A DNA stretch of 33,803 nucleotides from Streptomyces coryli (lineage in GTDB: Bacteria; Actinomycetota; Actinomycetes; Streptomycetales; Streptomycetaceae): contig NZ_JAAKZV010000068.1 of NCBI RefSeq assembly GCF_011044975.1, positions 1 through 33,803 on the forward strand, read 5' to 3'. The notes beneath the pieces are model-generated. The model did not search any database. It had not been told where the DNA came from and saw only the letters and a program-made list of their open reading frames with translations. Of this stretch, positions 26,168 through 33,449 are shown piece after piece. The translations under genes were made by a program, and so were the position numbers. How positions within the stretch are numbered: position 1 is the first letter of the stretch; each line of letters opens with the position of its first letter.

Positions 26168-26212
26168 GGCGCCGGCCCGCCCCATGCGTCGTCATGGGAG
26201 CGGGCCGGCGCC
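26168..26212. terminator. Long stem-loop between convergent genes, likely bidirectional terminator
   Basis: Arm GGCGCCGGCCCGC (26168-26180) plus CCCAT pairs with ATGGG plus GCGGGCCGGCGCC (26200-26212). The loop is 8 bases (26186-26193) and one A (26199) is bulged, giving an 18-bp stem. It sits between the ends of the large ATPase and the ABC-2 permease, which run toward each other. There is no T-tract, as usual in this GC range. Confidence 0.8.
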
Positions 26213-26227
26213 GTATCGAGGGAGCGG

Positions 26228-27079
26228 CTACTTGCGCGCGTAAAGCCGCATCGTGATCGGCCCGAAGACGGCCACGAACAGCCCGGCCCAGCCCAGCGAC
26301 CAGGCGATGTCGGCGCCCGGCCAGCCGCCGTGCATCAGCTCGCGGACGGCGGCCGAGAGATGGGTGATCGGGTTGTTGTCGGCGAAGGCCTGCAGCCAGC
26401 CCGGCATGGTGCTGGTCTCGACGAAGATGTCGCTGAGGAAGGTGAAGGGGAAGATCACCATCATGGCGACGCCCATCACCGACTTCTCGGTCCGCATCAG
26501 CAGCCCGAGCATCGTCCACGCCCAGGAGAACCCGAAGGCGAAGACGAGCAGCAGCGCCACCCCGAGCAGCACGCCCACGACCCCGCCGTCCGGCCGGAAG
26601 CCCATGATCAGCCCGACCACGAGCATCACCAGCGAGGCGACGACGTAGCGCATCGCGTCGCCGAGCAGATAGCCGACCATCGGGGCCGGCCGCCAGATCG
26701 GCAGGGTGCGGAAGCGGTCGAAGACGCCCTTCGAGATGTCCGTGTTGACCGCCACGCCGGTGTACATCGTGATCATGACGACGCTCATCACGAGGATGCC
26801 CGGCAGGAACCGCTGCAGATACTCCGTCGGCGACCCGGAGAGCGCGCCGCCGAAGAGATACGTGTACATCAGCACCAGCATGATCGGGAAGGCGGTGACG
26901 TCGAAGAGCTGATCGGGCACATGCTTGATCTTCAGAACGGCCCGCCAGCCGAACGTCACCGAGGCGGACCATGGACTGGGCCGTGGCGGGCGTTCGGTGG
27001 CGATCAGCACCTCGGCGAGCGACTCGGACTTCACCGGGGCGAGTTCTTCGGGGTTCTGGGTCTGGGTGGCGGTGGTCAT
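26228..27079 (-). CDS. ABC-2 type permease (DrrB-like export pump subunit)
   Basis: A 283-residue membrane protein, normal for DrrB-type permeases. A hydrophilic N-terminus of about 55 residues leads to six hydrophobic segments, starting [17 protein letters not shown]. The ABC-2 hallmarks [20 protein letters not shown] and [19 protein letters not shown] are clear, as is [20 protein letters not shown] with [14 protein letters not shown] near the end. It would form the membrane channel for the adjacent ATPase. The ATG at 27079 forms a 4-bp overlap with the ATPase stop. The cargo is unknown; relatives export drugs or self-made antibiotics. Confidence 0.93.
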   Translation of the reverse strand: MTTATQTQNPEELAPVKSESLAEVLIATERPPRPSPWSASVTFGWRAVLKIKHVPDQLFDVTAFPIMLVLMYTYLFGGALSGSPTEYLQRFLPGILVMSVVMITMYTGVAVNTDISKGVFDRFRTLPIWRPAPMVGYLLGDAMRYVVASLVMLVVGLIMGFRPDGGVVGVLLGVALLLVFAFGFSWAWTMLGLLMRTEKSVMGVAMMVIFPFTFLSDIFVETSTMPGWLQAFADNNPITHLSAAVRELMHGGWPGADIAWSLGWAGLFVAVFGPITMRLYARK

Positions 27080-28083
27080 GCCGCGACTCCTTCCTTGGAA
27101 TCGGCAGAAGCGGCTGCGGTGCGGTCGGTGAGGGCGAGGAAGACCTCGTCCAGGCTGGGCTGGCCCAGCGCGAAGTTGTCGACGGTGATGCCCGCGCGGG
27201 CGAGCTCGCCCAGCGCGCGGGACGCCTGCTCGGCGGCCTGCTCGCCGCTGCCGTTGCCGACCCGGGCGGTCAGCGCCACGGGGTCCGGCTCCAGCTGCAC
27301 CTGCGCGTCGAGCGCGCGGGCGAGCAGGTCGACCGCCTGCTGCCGCTGGTCCGCCTCGCGCAGCCGCAGATGCACGGACCCGGCGCCGACGGACGCCTTC
27401 AGCTCGCCCTTGGTGCCCTCGGCGATGACCTTGCCCTTGTCGATGACGGCGATACGGGAGGCCAGCTGGTCGGCCTCGTCCAGGTACTGGGTGGTGAGCA
27501 GCACGGTGGTGCCCTGGGCGACCACCGCCCGCACGATGTCCCACACCTGATTACGGCTGCGCGGGTCGAGGCCGGTCGTCGGCTCGTCCAGGAACAGCAG
27601 GTCCGGGGTGTTGAGGATGGACGCCGCGATGTCGATGCGCCGCCGCATGCCGCCCGAGTAGTTCTTGACCTGCTTCCCGGCCGCCTCCGTCAGCCCGAAG
27701 GCTTCCAGCAGCTGCGCCGCCCTGGCCGCGGCCGCCTGGTGCCGGTGGCCGAGCAGGCGCCCGAGGAGGATCAGGTTCTCGGTGCCGGTCAGGTCCTCGT
27801 CCACCGACGCGTACTGTCCGGTGAGGCTGACCCGGCTGCGCACCTTGTCGGCCTCGCGGACGACATCGCGGCCGAAGACGTGCGCCTCGCCGCCGTCAGG
27901 GCGCAGCAGCGTGGCTAGCATCTTCACCGTCGTGGTCTTCCCGGCGCCGTTGGGGCCGAGCACGCCGTAGACCGTGCCGCGCGGCACGGTCAGGTCCACG
28001 CCGTCCACGGCGCGGGTCTCGCCGAAGACCTTCACGAGACCGGCGGTCTCGATCGCCGGGCCCGACGTATCAGTCCTGTGCAT
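27076..28083 (-). CDS. Daunorubicin-resistance type ABC exporter ATP-binding protein (DrrA-like)
   Basis: A 335-residue ATPase partner of the ABC-2 permease. Residues about 10-235 are the ABC domain: [10 protein letters not shown] (Walker A), the Q-loop [19 protein letters not shown] typical of DrrA, signature [12 protein letters not shown], Walker [17 protein letters not shown] and [15 protein letters not shown]. The C-terminal part ([19 protein letters not shown]) is the conserved DrrA tail. ATG at 28083 has AGGAG 8 bp upstream and fits the family start. It overlaps the permease by 4 bp. The FMN reductase lies 46 bp upstream on the same strand and may share the transcript. Confidence 0.94.
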   Translation of the reverse strand: MHRTDTSGPAIETAGLVKVFGETRAVDGVDLTVPRGTVYGVLGPNGAGKTTTVKMLATLLRPDGGEAHVFGRDVVREADKVRSRVSLTGQYASVDEDLTGTENLILLGRLLGHRHQAAAARAAQLLEAFGLTEAAGKQVKNYSGGMRRRIDIAASILNTPDLLFLDEPTTGLDPRSRNQVWDIVRAVVAQGTTVLLTTQYLDEADQLASRIAVIDKGKVIAEGTKGELKASVGAGSVHLRLREADQRQQAVDLLARALDAQVQLEPDPVALTARVGNGSGEQAAEQASRALGELARAGITVDNFALGQPSLDEVFLALTDRTAAASADSKEGVAA

Positions 28084-28108
28084 GTCCGTTTCTCCTGTCC
28101 GTATCGAA

Positions 28109-28136
28109 ATCTCGCTCGGCCGATCTCGCTCAGCCG
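28109..28136. repeat. 14-bp tandem duplication at the 3' end of the FMN reductase gene
   Basis: ATCTCGCTCGGCCG (28109-28122) is followed directly by ATCTCGCTCAGCCG (28123-28136), one mismatch. The second copy contains the reductase stop codon, the first lies in the gap before the exporter ATPase. It looks like a slippage duplication. Confidence 0.8.
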
Positions 28137-28693
28137 ACATACGGCCGCGTCGCGCGGGCGTCCCGCAGCGCCAGGCCCCACCAGGTCAGCTGGTCGAGCA
28201 GCGCGTGGGCGGCCCGGTCGCGGCGGCCGCCGTCGGGGGCCGGCTCGACGAGGTCGAGGGCCGCGACCTCGCGCATCGTGACCGCGTGCAGCTCGCTGAA
28301 GACGGTCCGCAGCGACGCCACCGCGTACAGGCCGCGGGAGCCGTAGCCGTACGAGACGAAGCCGACCGGCTTGGCGTGCCACTCGTCGTAGCCGTAGTCG
28401 ATGGCCTGCTTCAGCGAGGCCGGGAAGCTGTGGTTGTACTCGGGCGTGATGACGACGAAGGCCTCCGCCCGCGCCAGCTCGGCCGTGAACCGGTCGATTT
28501 CGGGCGTGGGCCGCTGCGGATAGCGGGCCGGGAAGTCGAAGTCCGCGAGATCGACCGTCGTCGCCTCGAGGTCCTCGCGCTCCGCCAGCACGCCGCCGAA
28601 CCAGCGCCCCACGTCCGTTCCGCTGCGGCCCTCCCGGGTGCTGCCCAGGATGCAGACCGCGTGCAGCGGGGCTTCGGCTGCTGTGCTGCCCAT
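28130..28693 (-). CDS. NADPH-dependent FMN reductase family protein
   Basis: A 187-residue flavodoxin-like reductase. The FMN phosphate loop is [15 protein letters not shown] (about 15-29), and the second FMN contact [18 protein letters not shown] (about 85-102) is the family signature. [19 protein letters not shown] contributes the third contact. It would reduce FMN, quinones or azo compounds with NADPH. ATG at 28693 has GGAGGTG 4 bp upstream. Gene order suggests it is the first gene of a transcript with the DrrAB-like exporter, which would hint at a redox-active cargo or stress response; this is inference. Confidence 0.92.
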   Translation of the reverse strand: MGSTAAEAPLHAVCILGSTREGRSGTDVGRWFGGVLAEREDLEATTVDLADFDFPARYPQRPTPEIDRFTAELARAEAFVVITPEYNHSFPASLKQAIDYGYDEWHAKPVGFVSYGYGSRGLYAVASLRTVFSELHAVTMREVAALDLVEPAPDGGRRDRAAHALLDQLTWWGLALRDARATRPYVG

Positions 28694-28753
28694 CGGACAC
28701 CTCCGGCGGATCGGGGTTTCGCTTCACCCCACAGGCGCCAGAAATGAGGGCGC

Positions 28754-28778
28754 GCCCGCCAGATCAAATCTGGCGGGC
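28754..28778. promoter_or_regulatory. Perfect 11-bp inverted repeat upstream of the FMN reductase
   Basis: GCCCGCCAGAT, CAA, ATCTGGCGGGC is an exact inverted repeat located 60-85 bp before the reductase start on the minus strand, in a divergent region. Because no gene ends here it is more likely an operator, or part of a long 5' leader, than a terminator. The inner CCAGAT...ATCTGG is the most operator-like part. Confidence 0.55.
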
Positions 28779-28805
28779 ACTGTGTGCGCATATAGATTTT
28801 TAAAT

Positions 28806-28837
28806 CCTTTATGTCCCTTATAAAGGACCTGGGTCCT
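28806..28837. other. Two overlapping inverted repeats in the AT-rich non-coding stretch
   Basis: CCTTTAT, seven bases, ATAAAGG (28806-28826) is followed by AGGACC, TG, GGTCCT (28824-28837), both perfect. They share AGG (28824-28826), so in RNA only one could form fully at a time. Just upstream GATTT, TT, AAATC (28795-28806) is another small inverted repeat. The stretch is markedly AT-rich for this genome. It could be a divergent promoter zone with stacked operators or a leader with alternative folds. Confidence 0.45.
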
Positions 28838-28839
28838 CT

Positions 28840-28869
28840 TGTGACCTCACGCATATGCACCGAGTCACA
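28840..28869. promoter_or_regulatory. Nested two-fold symmetric element, likely regulatory site
   Basis: TGTGAC-N5-GCATATGC-N5-GTCACA: the outer pair and the inner 8-bp palindrome share one exact centre (28854.5). The two intervening 5-bp pieces are not symmetric. Thirty bp of two-fold symmetry by half-sites 24 bp apart is typical of a site bound by a protein dimer or a pair of dimers. It lies in the 433-bp region between the reductase and the transglycosylase. The binder is unknown. The outer half-sites resemble GTGAC/GTCAC elements of CRP-like proteins, but the spacing is far too wide for one CRP dimer. Confidence 0.55.
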
Positions 28870-28954
28870 TACGACCCGGCCTCGTTAATAGCGGGATCAG
28901 GCAAAGCTCCAGCGCACGGCACGAACGTCGGGAGCGGATAAAGGGCGGTTACCC

Positions 28955-28971
28955 CTAAGGGCTACTAAGGG
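28955..28971. repeat. CTAAGGG direct repeats with 10-bp period
   Basis: CTAAGGG occurs at 28955-28961 and 28965-28971, exactly 10 bp apart, and the related TAAAGGG lies at 28939-28945. They are about 155 bp before the transglycosylase start. Direct repeats on one DNA face suggest a regulator binding as a tandem array, or simply repeat chance. Between 28972 and 29126 I see no further gene, only a leader sequence with a GAGGA ribosome site at its end. Confidence 0.4.
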
Positions 28972-29126
28972 TGCTCGTAGATGAGGGGGATGCGCCGGTA
29001 TTCCGGTTTCGGCTACACATGCCGGAGTCGCCACGGAGCGAGGCATTCGAGAAATGTCCGAGCCATTGCCGAGGGGACACGGCAGGACGACAACCGCTCT
29101 TATCCCCGAACGAGGATCTAACCAAC

Positions 29127-29612
29127 ATGCCGAACACGGCCACCACCGCCCGCACCACCTTCCGCAAGCGTCTGATCGCCGCCGCCGGGGTCTCCACCGC
29201 GGCTGTCGCGGTCAGCCTCGCCGTGGTGCCCGCCGCGAACGCCGCGCCGGCCGCACAGCCCAACGCGGTGAAGTACGCGACCCCCGCCTCGGCCGACACG
29301 GTCCCGGAGTGGATCAACGAGGCGCTGAAGGTGATGGACAAGCACGACATCCCCGGCACCTACAACGGCCTGCACAAGAACATCATGCGCGAGTCCGGCG
29401 GCGACCCGAACGCCATGAACGGCTGGGACATCAACGCCCAGAACGGCACCCCGTCCAAGGGTCTGCTCCAGGTCATCCAGCCGACCTTCGACGCCTACCA
29501 CGTCGAGGGCACCTCCACGAGCCTCACCGACCCGGTCGCCAACATCGTCGCCGCGGCCAACTACGCCGCCGACAAGTACGGCTCGATCGACAACGTGAAC
29601 AGCGCCTACTGA
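29127..29612 (+). CDS. Secreted transglycosylase SLT domain protein
   Basis: A 161-residue exported peptidoglycan lytic enzyme. A signal peptide spans about 1-40: basic FRKRLIAAAG, a hydrophobic core, then an AxA site near PAANAAPA. The rest is a small SLT-like domain with the catalytic glutamate in IMRESGGDPNAMNGWDINA and the following GTPSKGLLQVIQPTFDAYH, then ANIVAAANYAADKYGSIDNV. It would act on cell-wall glycan outside the membrane. ATG at 29127 has GAGGA about 10 bp upstream. A long untranslated region precedes it. In Streptomyces many wall hydrolases have such leaders, often controlled by a c-di-AMP riboswitch, but that motif is not recognisable here. Confidence 0.92.
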   Translation: MPNTATTARTTFRKRLIAAAGVSTAAVAVSLAVVPAANAAPAAQPNAVKYATPASADTVPEWINEALKVMDKHDIPGTYNGLHKNIMRESGGDPNAMNGWDINAQNGTPSKGLLQVIQPTFDAYHVEGTSTSLTDPVANIVAAANYAADKYGSIDNVNSAY

Positions 29613-29668
29613 GGCACTGCCGCTGAGGGCCACCCGACTCCGGGTTGAGCTCCTCTCGCCCGGACAGC

Positions 29669-29706
29669 AGAAATCCCCCCGCCGGATTGACGGCGGGGGG
29701 ATTTCT
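29669..29706. terminator. Strong stem-loop terminator after the transglycosylase gene
   Basis: AGAAATCCCCCCGCCG pairs perfectly with CGGCGGGGGGATTTCT around the loop GATTGA, a 16-bp stem starting 57 bp after the transglycosylase stop. The A-rich 5' foot and T-rich 3' foot give it the look of an intrinsic terminator in either direction. Confidence 0.9.
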
Positions 29707-29727
29707 CTGCAACCATCGGTTGTTTCC

Positions 29728-29751
29728 GTGTCTTGATTCAACTCAAGGCAC
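29728..29751. promoter_or_regulatory. Palindromic element upstream of the HelD-type gene
   Basis: GTGTCTTGA, TTCAAC, TCAAGGCAC: two 9-bp arms that match at 8 of 9 positions, with a perfect core CTTGA-N6-TCAAG. It ends 42 bp before the TTG start of the helicase-like gene. HelR genes of Streptomyces are reported to lie behind a rifamycin-associated inverted repeat of 19 bp. Whether this element is that one I cannot tell from memory; it needs comparison with the published consensus. Confidence 0.5.
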
Positions 29752-29793
29752 AGAGAAGCTCAATGAGGTCAGCATACCCGGGCGGGAGTCGAA

Positions 29794-32043
29794 TTGTCAA
29801 ACAGAAGTGAAGAACTGCGCCGTGAGCAGGAATTCATCGACGAACTCTACGAGCGCCTGGCCGACTTGCGGGCCGGCGCCGAGACCGCCGTCCAGCAGGC
29901 GCTGTCCCGCGACGGCGGCAACACCCGGCAGGCGATGCTGGAGCGCGACATCCTCGTAGCCGAACAGTCCGGGCTGCTGGCCGCGTTCAACGCCGGCGAA
30001 CGCGGCCTGTGCTTCGGCCGCCTCGTCTTCCGCGACGGCCGCGACCACCACATCGGCCGTATCGGCATGCGCCGCGACGACGCCGACCGCACCCCGATGG
30101 TCATCGACTGGCGCGCGGACGTGGCCCGCCCCTTCTATCTGGCCACCGGCCACACCCCGATGGGCCTGCGCCGTCGGCGGCACCTCACCACCGAGGGCCA
30201 GACCGTCACCGGCCTGCACGACGAGATCCTCGACCTGGACGACACCGAGCGGACGGGTTACGAGGGCAGCGACGCCGACGCCGTCCTCCTCTCCGCCCTG
30301 GACGCCGCCCGCACCGGCCGCATGCACGACATCGTGCAGACCATCCAGGCCGAGCAGGACCGCATCATCCGCGCCCCGCACCGCGGCGTCATGGTCGTCG
30401 AGGGCGGGCCCGGCACCGGCAAGACCGTCGTCGCCCTGCACCGGGCCGCGTACCTGCTCTTCGCCCACCGCGAGCTGCTGGCGCGGCGGGCCGTGCTGGT
30501 CGTGGGCCCGAACCCCGCCTTCCTCTCCTATATCGGCGAGGTGCTCCCGTCCCTCGGCGAGACCGGCGTGCTGCTGGCGACCCCCGGCGAGCTCTTCCCG
30601 GGCGTCACCGCCACCGGTACGGATACTCCCGAAGCCGCCGCGGTGAAGGGCGCCGCGGCGATGGCGGACGCGCTGGCCGCGTTCGTACGGGACCGGCAGG
30701 CGGTCCCGGACCCCGAGATCGTCATCGCGCACGACGACGGCGAGCTGCGCCTGACCCGGGAGATGGCCGAGGACGCCCGCGCCGCCGCCCGCGCGACCGA
30801 GCAGCCGCACAACCTCGCCCGCGCCACCTTCGCCTTCCACGTCATCGACGCGCTGACCGAGCAGCTGACCGACACCCTCGGCGCCGACCCGTACGGCGGC
30901 CCGAACCTCCTCGGCGTGGACGACATCGCCCAGCTCGGCAAGGCGATCGCCGCCAATGAGGACGTGCACGCCGCCATCGCCGGGCTGTGGCCGCAGCTCT
31001 CGCCGCAGCAGCTGGTCGAGGACTTCCTCGAGGAGCCCGTACACCTCCCGGACGCGGATATCGCCGCGATCCGGCGGAAGCCGGGCGCGGAGTGGACACC
31101 GGCCGACGTGCCGCTGCTGGACGAGGCCGCCGAGCTGCTCGGCGTGGACGATTCCGCCGCGCTGGCGCGCGCCGAGGCCGAGCGGCAGGAGCGGATCGCG
31201 TTCGCGCAGGGGGTGCTGGAGCTGTCGTACGGATCCCGTACCCAGGAATTCGAGGACCGGGACGACGAGGAGTCCGAGGTGCTGCTGGCGCACGACCTCG
31301 TCGACGCCGAGCGGCTGGCCGAGCGGCATGAGGAGGCCGACCACCGCACGGCGGCGGAACGGGCCGCCGCCGACCGCACCTGGGCGTTCGGGCACATCAT
31401 CGTCGACGAGGCGCAGGAGCTGTCCCCGATGACCTGGCGGCTGCTGATGCGCCGCTGCCCGACCCGCTCGATGACGCTGGTCGGCGACCCGGCCCAGACC
31501 GCGGAGCCGGGGGCGAGCGGGTCGTGGGAGGCGATCCTTTCGCCGTACGTGGGGGAGCGCTACGAGCAGGTCGTGCTCGGGGTCAACTACCGCACCCCCG
31601 CGAAGATCATGGAGGTGGCGGCCGACCTGCTGCGGGCCGCCGATCCGTCCTTCACGCCGCCGCGGTCGGTGCGCGACACCGACGGGCGGCCGTGGTCGCA
31701 GGCTGCCGACGACGTGCCGGCGGCCGTCGCCGAGGCGGTGGCGGGCGCGACGGGCGACGCCGGGCGGGTCGCGGTGATCGCGCCCGCGGGCCTCATCGGG
31801 GCGCTCGCCGAGGTGCTGCCGTGGGCCTCGTACGGGCCCGAGCCCGACCTCACCCGGCCGGTCGTGCTGCTCGATCCGCGGCAGGCCAAGGGGCTCGAGT
31901 TCGACACGGTGGTGGTTGCCGAGCCGGACGAGTTCCAGGCCAGCGACCTCTATGTGGCGCTGACCCGGGCCACCCAGCGGCTCGGAGTTATCCACAGCCG
32001 GGGGCTCCCGAAAGGCCTGGAGCAGCTGGCGCCCGTAGCCTGA
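29794..32043 (+). CDS. helD: HelD/HelR-type RNA polymerase recycling motor ATPase
   Basis: A 749-residue superfamily 1 helicase-like ATPase that removes stalled RNA polymerase from DNA. The order of segments follows actinobacterial HelD: an N-terminal coiled coil (LRREQEFIDELYERLADLR), GLCFGRLVFRDGRDHHIGRIG, DWRADVARPFYLAT, Walker A GGPGTGKT (204-211), NPAFLSYIGEVLPSLGE, Walker B HIIVDEAQELSPMTWRLLM (about 530-548), VGDPAQTAEPGASGSWE, VNYRTPAKIMEVA and a final ALTRATQRLGVIHS. Some members (HelR) give rifamycin tolerance. TTG at 29794 has GGGAG 5 bp upstream and no nearer ATG or GTG in frame. Terminator and palindrome set it apart from the upstream gene; glsA follows 4 bp after. Confidence 0.88.
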   Translation: MSNRSEELRREQEFIDELYERLADLRAGAETAVQQALSRDGGNTRQAMLERDILVAEQSGLLAAFNAGERGLCFGRLVFRDGRDHHIGRIGMRRDDADRTPMVIDWRADVARPFYLATGHTPMGLRRRRHLTTEGQTVTGLHDEILDLDDTERTGYEGSDADAVLLSALDAARTGRMHDIVQTIQAEQDRIIRAPHRGVMVVEGGPGTGKTVVALHRAAYLLFAHRELLARRAVLVVGPNPAFLSYIGEVLPSLGETGVLLATPGELFPGVTATGTDTPEAAAVKGAAAMADALAAFVRDRQAVPDPEIVIAHDDGELRLTREMAEDARAAARATEQPHNLARATFAFHVIDALTEQLTDTLGADPYGGPNLLGVDDIAQLGKAIAANEDVHAAIAGLWPQLSPQQLVEDFLEEPVHLPDADIAAIRRKPGAEWTPADVPLLDEAAELLGVDDSAALARAEAERQERIAFAQGVLELSYGSRTQEFEDRDDEESEVLLAHDLVDAERLAERHEEADHRTAAERAAADRTWAFGHIIVDEAQELSPMTWRLLMRRCPTRSMTLVGDPAQTAEPGASGSWEAILSPYVGERYEQVVLGVNYRTPAKIMEVAADLLRAADPSFTPPRSVRDTDGRPWSQAADDVPAAVAEAVAGATGDAGRVAVIAPAGLIGALAEVLPWASYGPEPDLTRPVVLLDPRQAKGLEFDTVVVAEPDEFQASDLYVALTRATQRLGVIHSRGLPKGLEQLAPVA

Positions 32044-32047
32044 GGGC

Positions 32048-32968
32048 GTGGAAAGCTCGGATTACGAGGCGGTGCTCGACGACGTCGAAAAGCTGGTGCG
32101 GCCGGTGGTCGGCAGCGGCGAGACCGCCTCGTACATCCCGGCTCTCGCCGCCGTGGACACCTCGCGCTTCGGCATGGCGGTCGCGGACACCGAGGGGCGG
32201 GTGCACGGGATCGGGGACTGGCAGGAGCCGTTCTCCGTGCAGTCCATCTCGAAGATCTACACGCTCGCCCTGGTGCTCGCCCAGGACGGCGAGGAGATCT
32301 GGCGGCGGGTGGGACGGGAGCCGTCGGGCAACCCGTTCAACTCCCTGGTGCAGCTGGAGTATGAGGACGGCATCCCGCGCAATCCGTTCATCAACGCCGG
32401 CTCGCTGGTGGTGACCGACCGGCTGCTGACGCTGACCGGCGACGCGTACGGCAGCCTGCGCGACTTCCTGCGCGCGGAGAGCGGCGACGACCGCCTCGGC
32501 CACAGCCCGGTCGTCGCGGCCTCGGAGGCGGAGCACGGCGACCGTAACGCCGCGCTCGCGCACTTCATGGCGTCGTACGGCAATCTCGACAACCCCGTCC
32601 AGGAGGTCCTCGACCACTACTTCGCGCAGTGCGCCATGGAGATGAGCTGCCGCGACCTGGCCCTGGCCACCGGCTTCCTCGCCCGGCACGGCGTCCGCGC
32701 CGACGGCTCCCGGCTGCTGCCGGTGCGGGCGGCGAAGCAGATCAACGCGGTGATGCTGACCTGCGGGGCGTACGACGCGGCGGGGGAGTTCGCGTACCGT
32801 GTCGGGCTGCCCGGGAAGAGCGGTGTGGGCGGCGGCATCGTCGCGGTGGTGCCCGGGAAGTGCACGGTGTGCGTGTGGAGTCCGGGCATCGACCGGCAGG
32901 GGAACTCGGTGGCGGGGGTGGCGGCGCTGGACGCCTTCACGACGCTGACCGGGTGGTCGGTCTTCTAG
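32048..32968 (+). CDS. glsA: Glutaminase
   Basis: A serine-dependent glutaminase that hydrolyses glutamine to glutamate and ammonia, 306 residues, the usual bacterial GlsA length. The active-site Ser66-x-x-Lys69 is in PFSVQSISKIYTLAL, and QLEYEDGIPRNPFINAGSL, NAALAHFMASYGNLDN, HYFAQCAMEMSCRDLALATGF (here split for length) and the C-terminal GLPGKSGVGGGIVAVVPGK are family blocks. No signal peptide is seen. GTG at 32048 begins 4 bp after the helD stop with GAGGG directly upstream, so the two genes are co-transcribed. No known link exists between their roles. Confidence 0.95.
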   Translation: MESSDYEAVLDDVEKLVRPVVGSGETASYIPALAAVDTSRFGMAVADTEGRVHGIGDWQEPFSVQSISKIYTLALVLAQDGEEIWRRVGREPSGNPFNSLVQLEYEDGIPRNPFINAGSLVVTDRLLTLTGDAYGSLRDFLRAESGDDRLGHSPVVAASEAEHGDRNAALAHFMASYGNLDNPVQEVLDHYFAQCAMEMSCRDLALATGFLARHGVRADGSRLLPVRAAKQINAVMLTCGAYDAAGEFAYRVGLPGKSGVGGGIVAVVPGKCTVCVWSPGIDRQGNSVAGVAALDAFTTLTGWSVF

Positions 32969-33014
32969 TCGCACCGTTGTGTGTCGTTACGCCATTGGAG
33001 GGACGTCGCGTAGC

Positions 33015-33020
33015 TAGAAT
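33015..33020 (+). promoter_or_regulatory. Predicted -10 element ahead of the mini-ORF and the SepF-like gene
   Basis: TAGAAT lies 7 bp before the ATG at 33028 and 45 bp before the TTG at 33065, so transcription would start at or beside the ATG. No good -35 is seen at 16-19 bp; this is tolerated in many actinobacterial promoters. The call rests on the hexamer and its spacing alone. Confidence 0.45.
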
Positions 33021-33027
33021 CGCGGCG

Positions 33028-33060
33028 ATGTCCATACGAGCTGTCGAACGCGCGAGGTGA
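33028..33060 (+). CDS. Predicted leaderless ten-codon mini-ORF before the SepF-like gene
   Basis: ATG followed by nine codons and TGA encodes MSIRAVERAR. The TAGAAT hexamer ends 7 bp before the ATG, the usual distance for a leaderless transcript. Its last codons contain GAGG, the ribosome site of the next gene, and its stop is 4 bp before the TTG start of that gene. Translation of the mini-ORF would therefore affect access to that site. It may be chance; no homology can be assessed in ten residues. Confidence 0.35.
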   Translation: MSIRAVERAR

Positions 33061-33064
33061 CCCG

Positions 33065-33445
33065 TTGAACGGACAGGACGTCACCGATGAGCAATGGCGA
33101 GGGCTCGCCGAGGTCGTGCCGCTGCGCGGCAACGAATGGCCGTCCTGGACCGGCCACGAGACCATTCCGGGGCGGGACGACCCGCGGTATGCGGAGGAGT
33201 CGCGGCGCTTCGTCGTCATCCGCTGCCAGTGCTTCGCCGATGCCCGGCAGGTCGCCGAGTATCTGATCGCGCAGATCCCGGTGCTGCTCGACCTCACCGC
33301 CGCCGAGCACGATGTCGCCAAGCGGATCCTGGACTTCGCGAGCGGCGTGACCTTCGGCATCCGCAGCAGCATGCACCGGGTGGACAGGAACGTTTTCCTG
33401 CTCGCGCCGGTCGGCACCGAGGTGGATCTGACGGCGGGGCGCTGA
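33065..33445 (+). CDS. SepF-like cell division protein
   Basis: A 126-residue protein whose core (about 48-122) is the SepF (DUF552) domain: RFVVIRCQCFADARQVAEYL, PVLLDLTAAEHDVAKRILDF, ASGVTFGIRSSMHRVDRNVF and LLAPVGTEVDL. SepF anchors FtsZ to the membrane through an N-terminal amphipathic helix and a disordered linker of roughly 50-70 residues. Here the N-terminal part is only about 47 residues and holds Trp and charged residues instead of a clear helix, so it resembles the SepF-like (SflA/SflB) paralogues of Streptomyces. TTG at 33065 has GAGG 7 bp upstream. No ftsZ or ylmD neighbour is present. Confidence 0.85.
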   Translation: MNGQDVTDEQWRGLAEVVPLRGNEWPSWTGHETIPGRDDPRYAEESRRFVVIRCQCFADARQVAEYLIAQIPVLLDLTAAEHDVAKRILDFASGVTFGIRSSMHRVDRNVFLLAPVGTEVDLTAGR

Positions 33446-33449
33446 CGCG

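Noticed and set aside
26228-28693. Part of an antibiotic biosynthetic cluster
   Set aside because: The exporter and reductase are the only suggestive genes; no polyketide, peptide or terpene synthase genes are nearby.
28840-28869. A classical CRP-type site (TGTGA-N6-TCACA)
   Set aside because: The half-sites match in part, but the gap between them is 18 bp, too wide for one CRP dimer; it is reported instead as an unassigned symmetric element.
28900-29126. c-di-AMP (ydaO-type) riboswitch before the transglycosylase gene
   Set aside because: The gene class and leader length suggested it, but the conserved core segments of that motif, such as GGGGUGAAUC, are not present in the region.
29797-31995. 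A 732-residue open frame opposite helD
   Set aside because: It is a shadow frame; the sense strand has complete HelD motifs, a ribosome site and a terminator before it.
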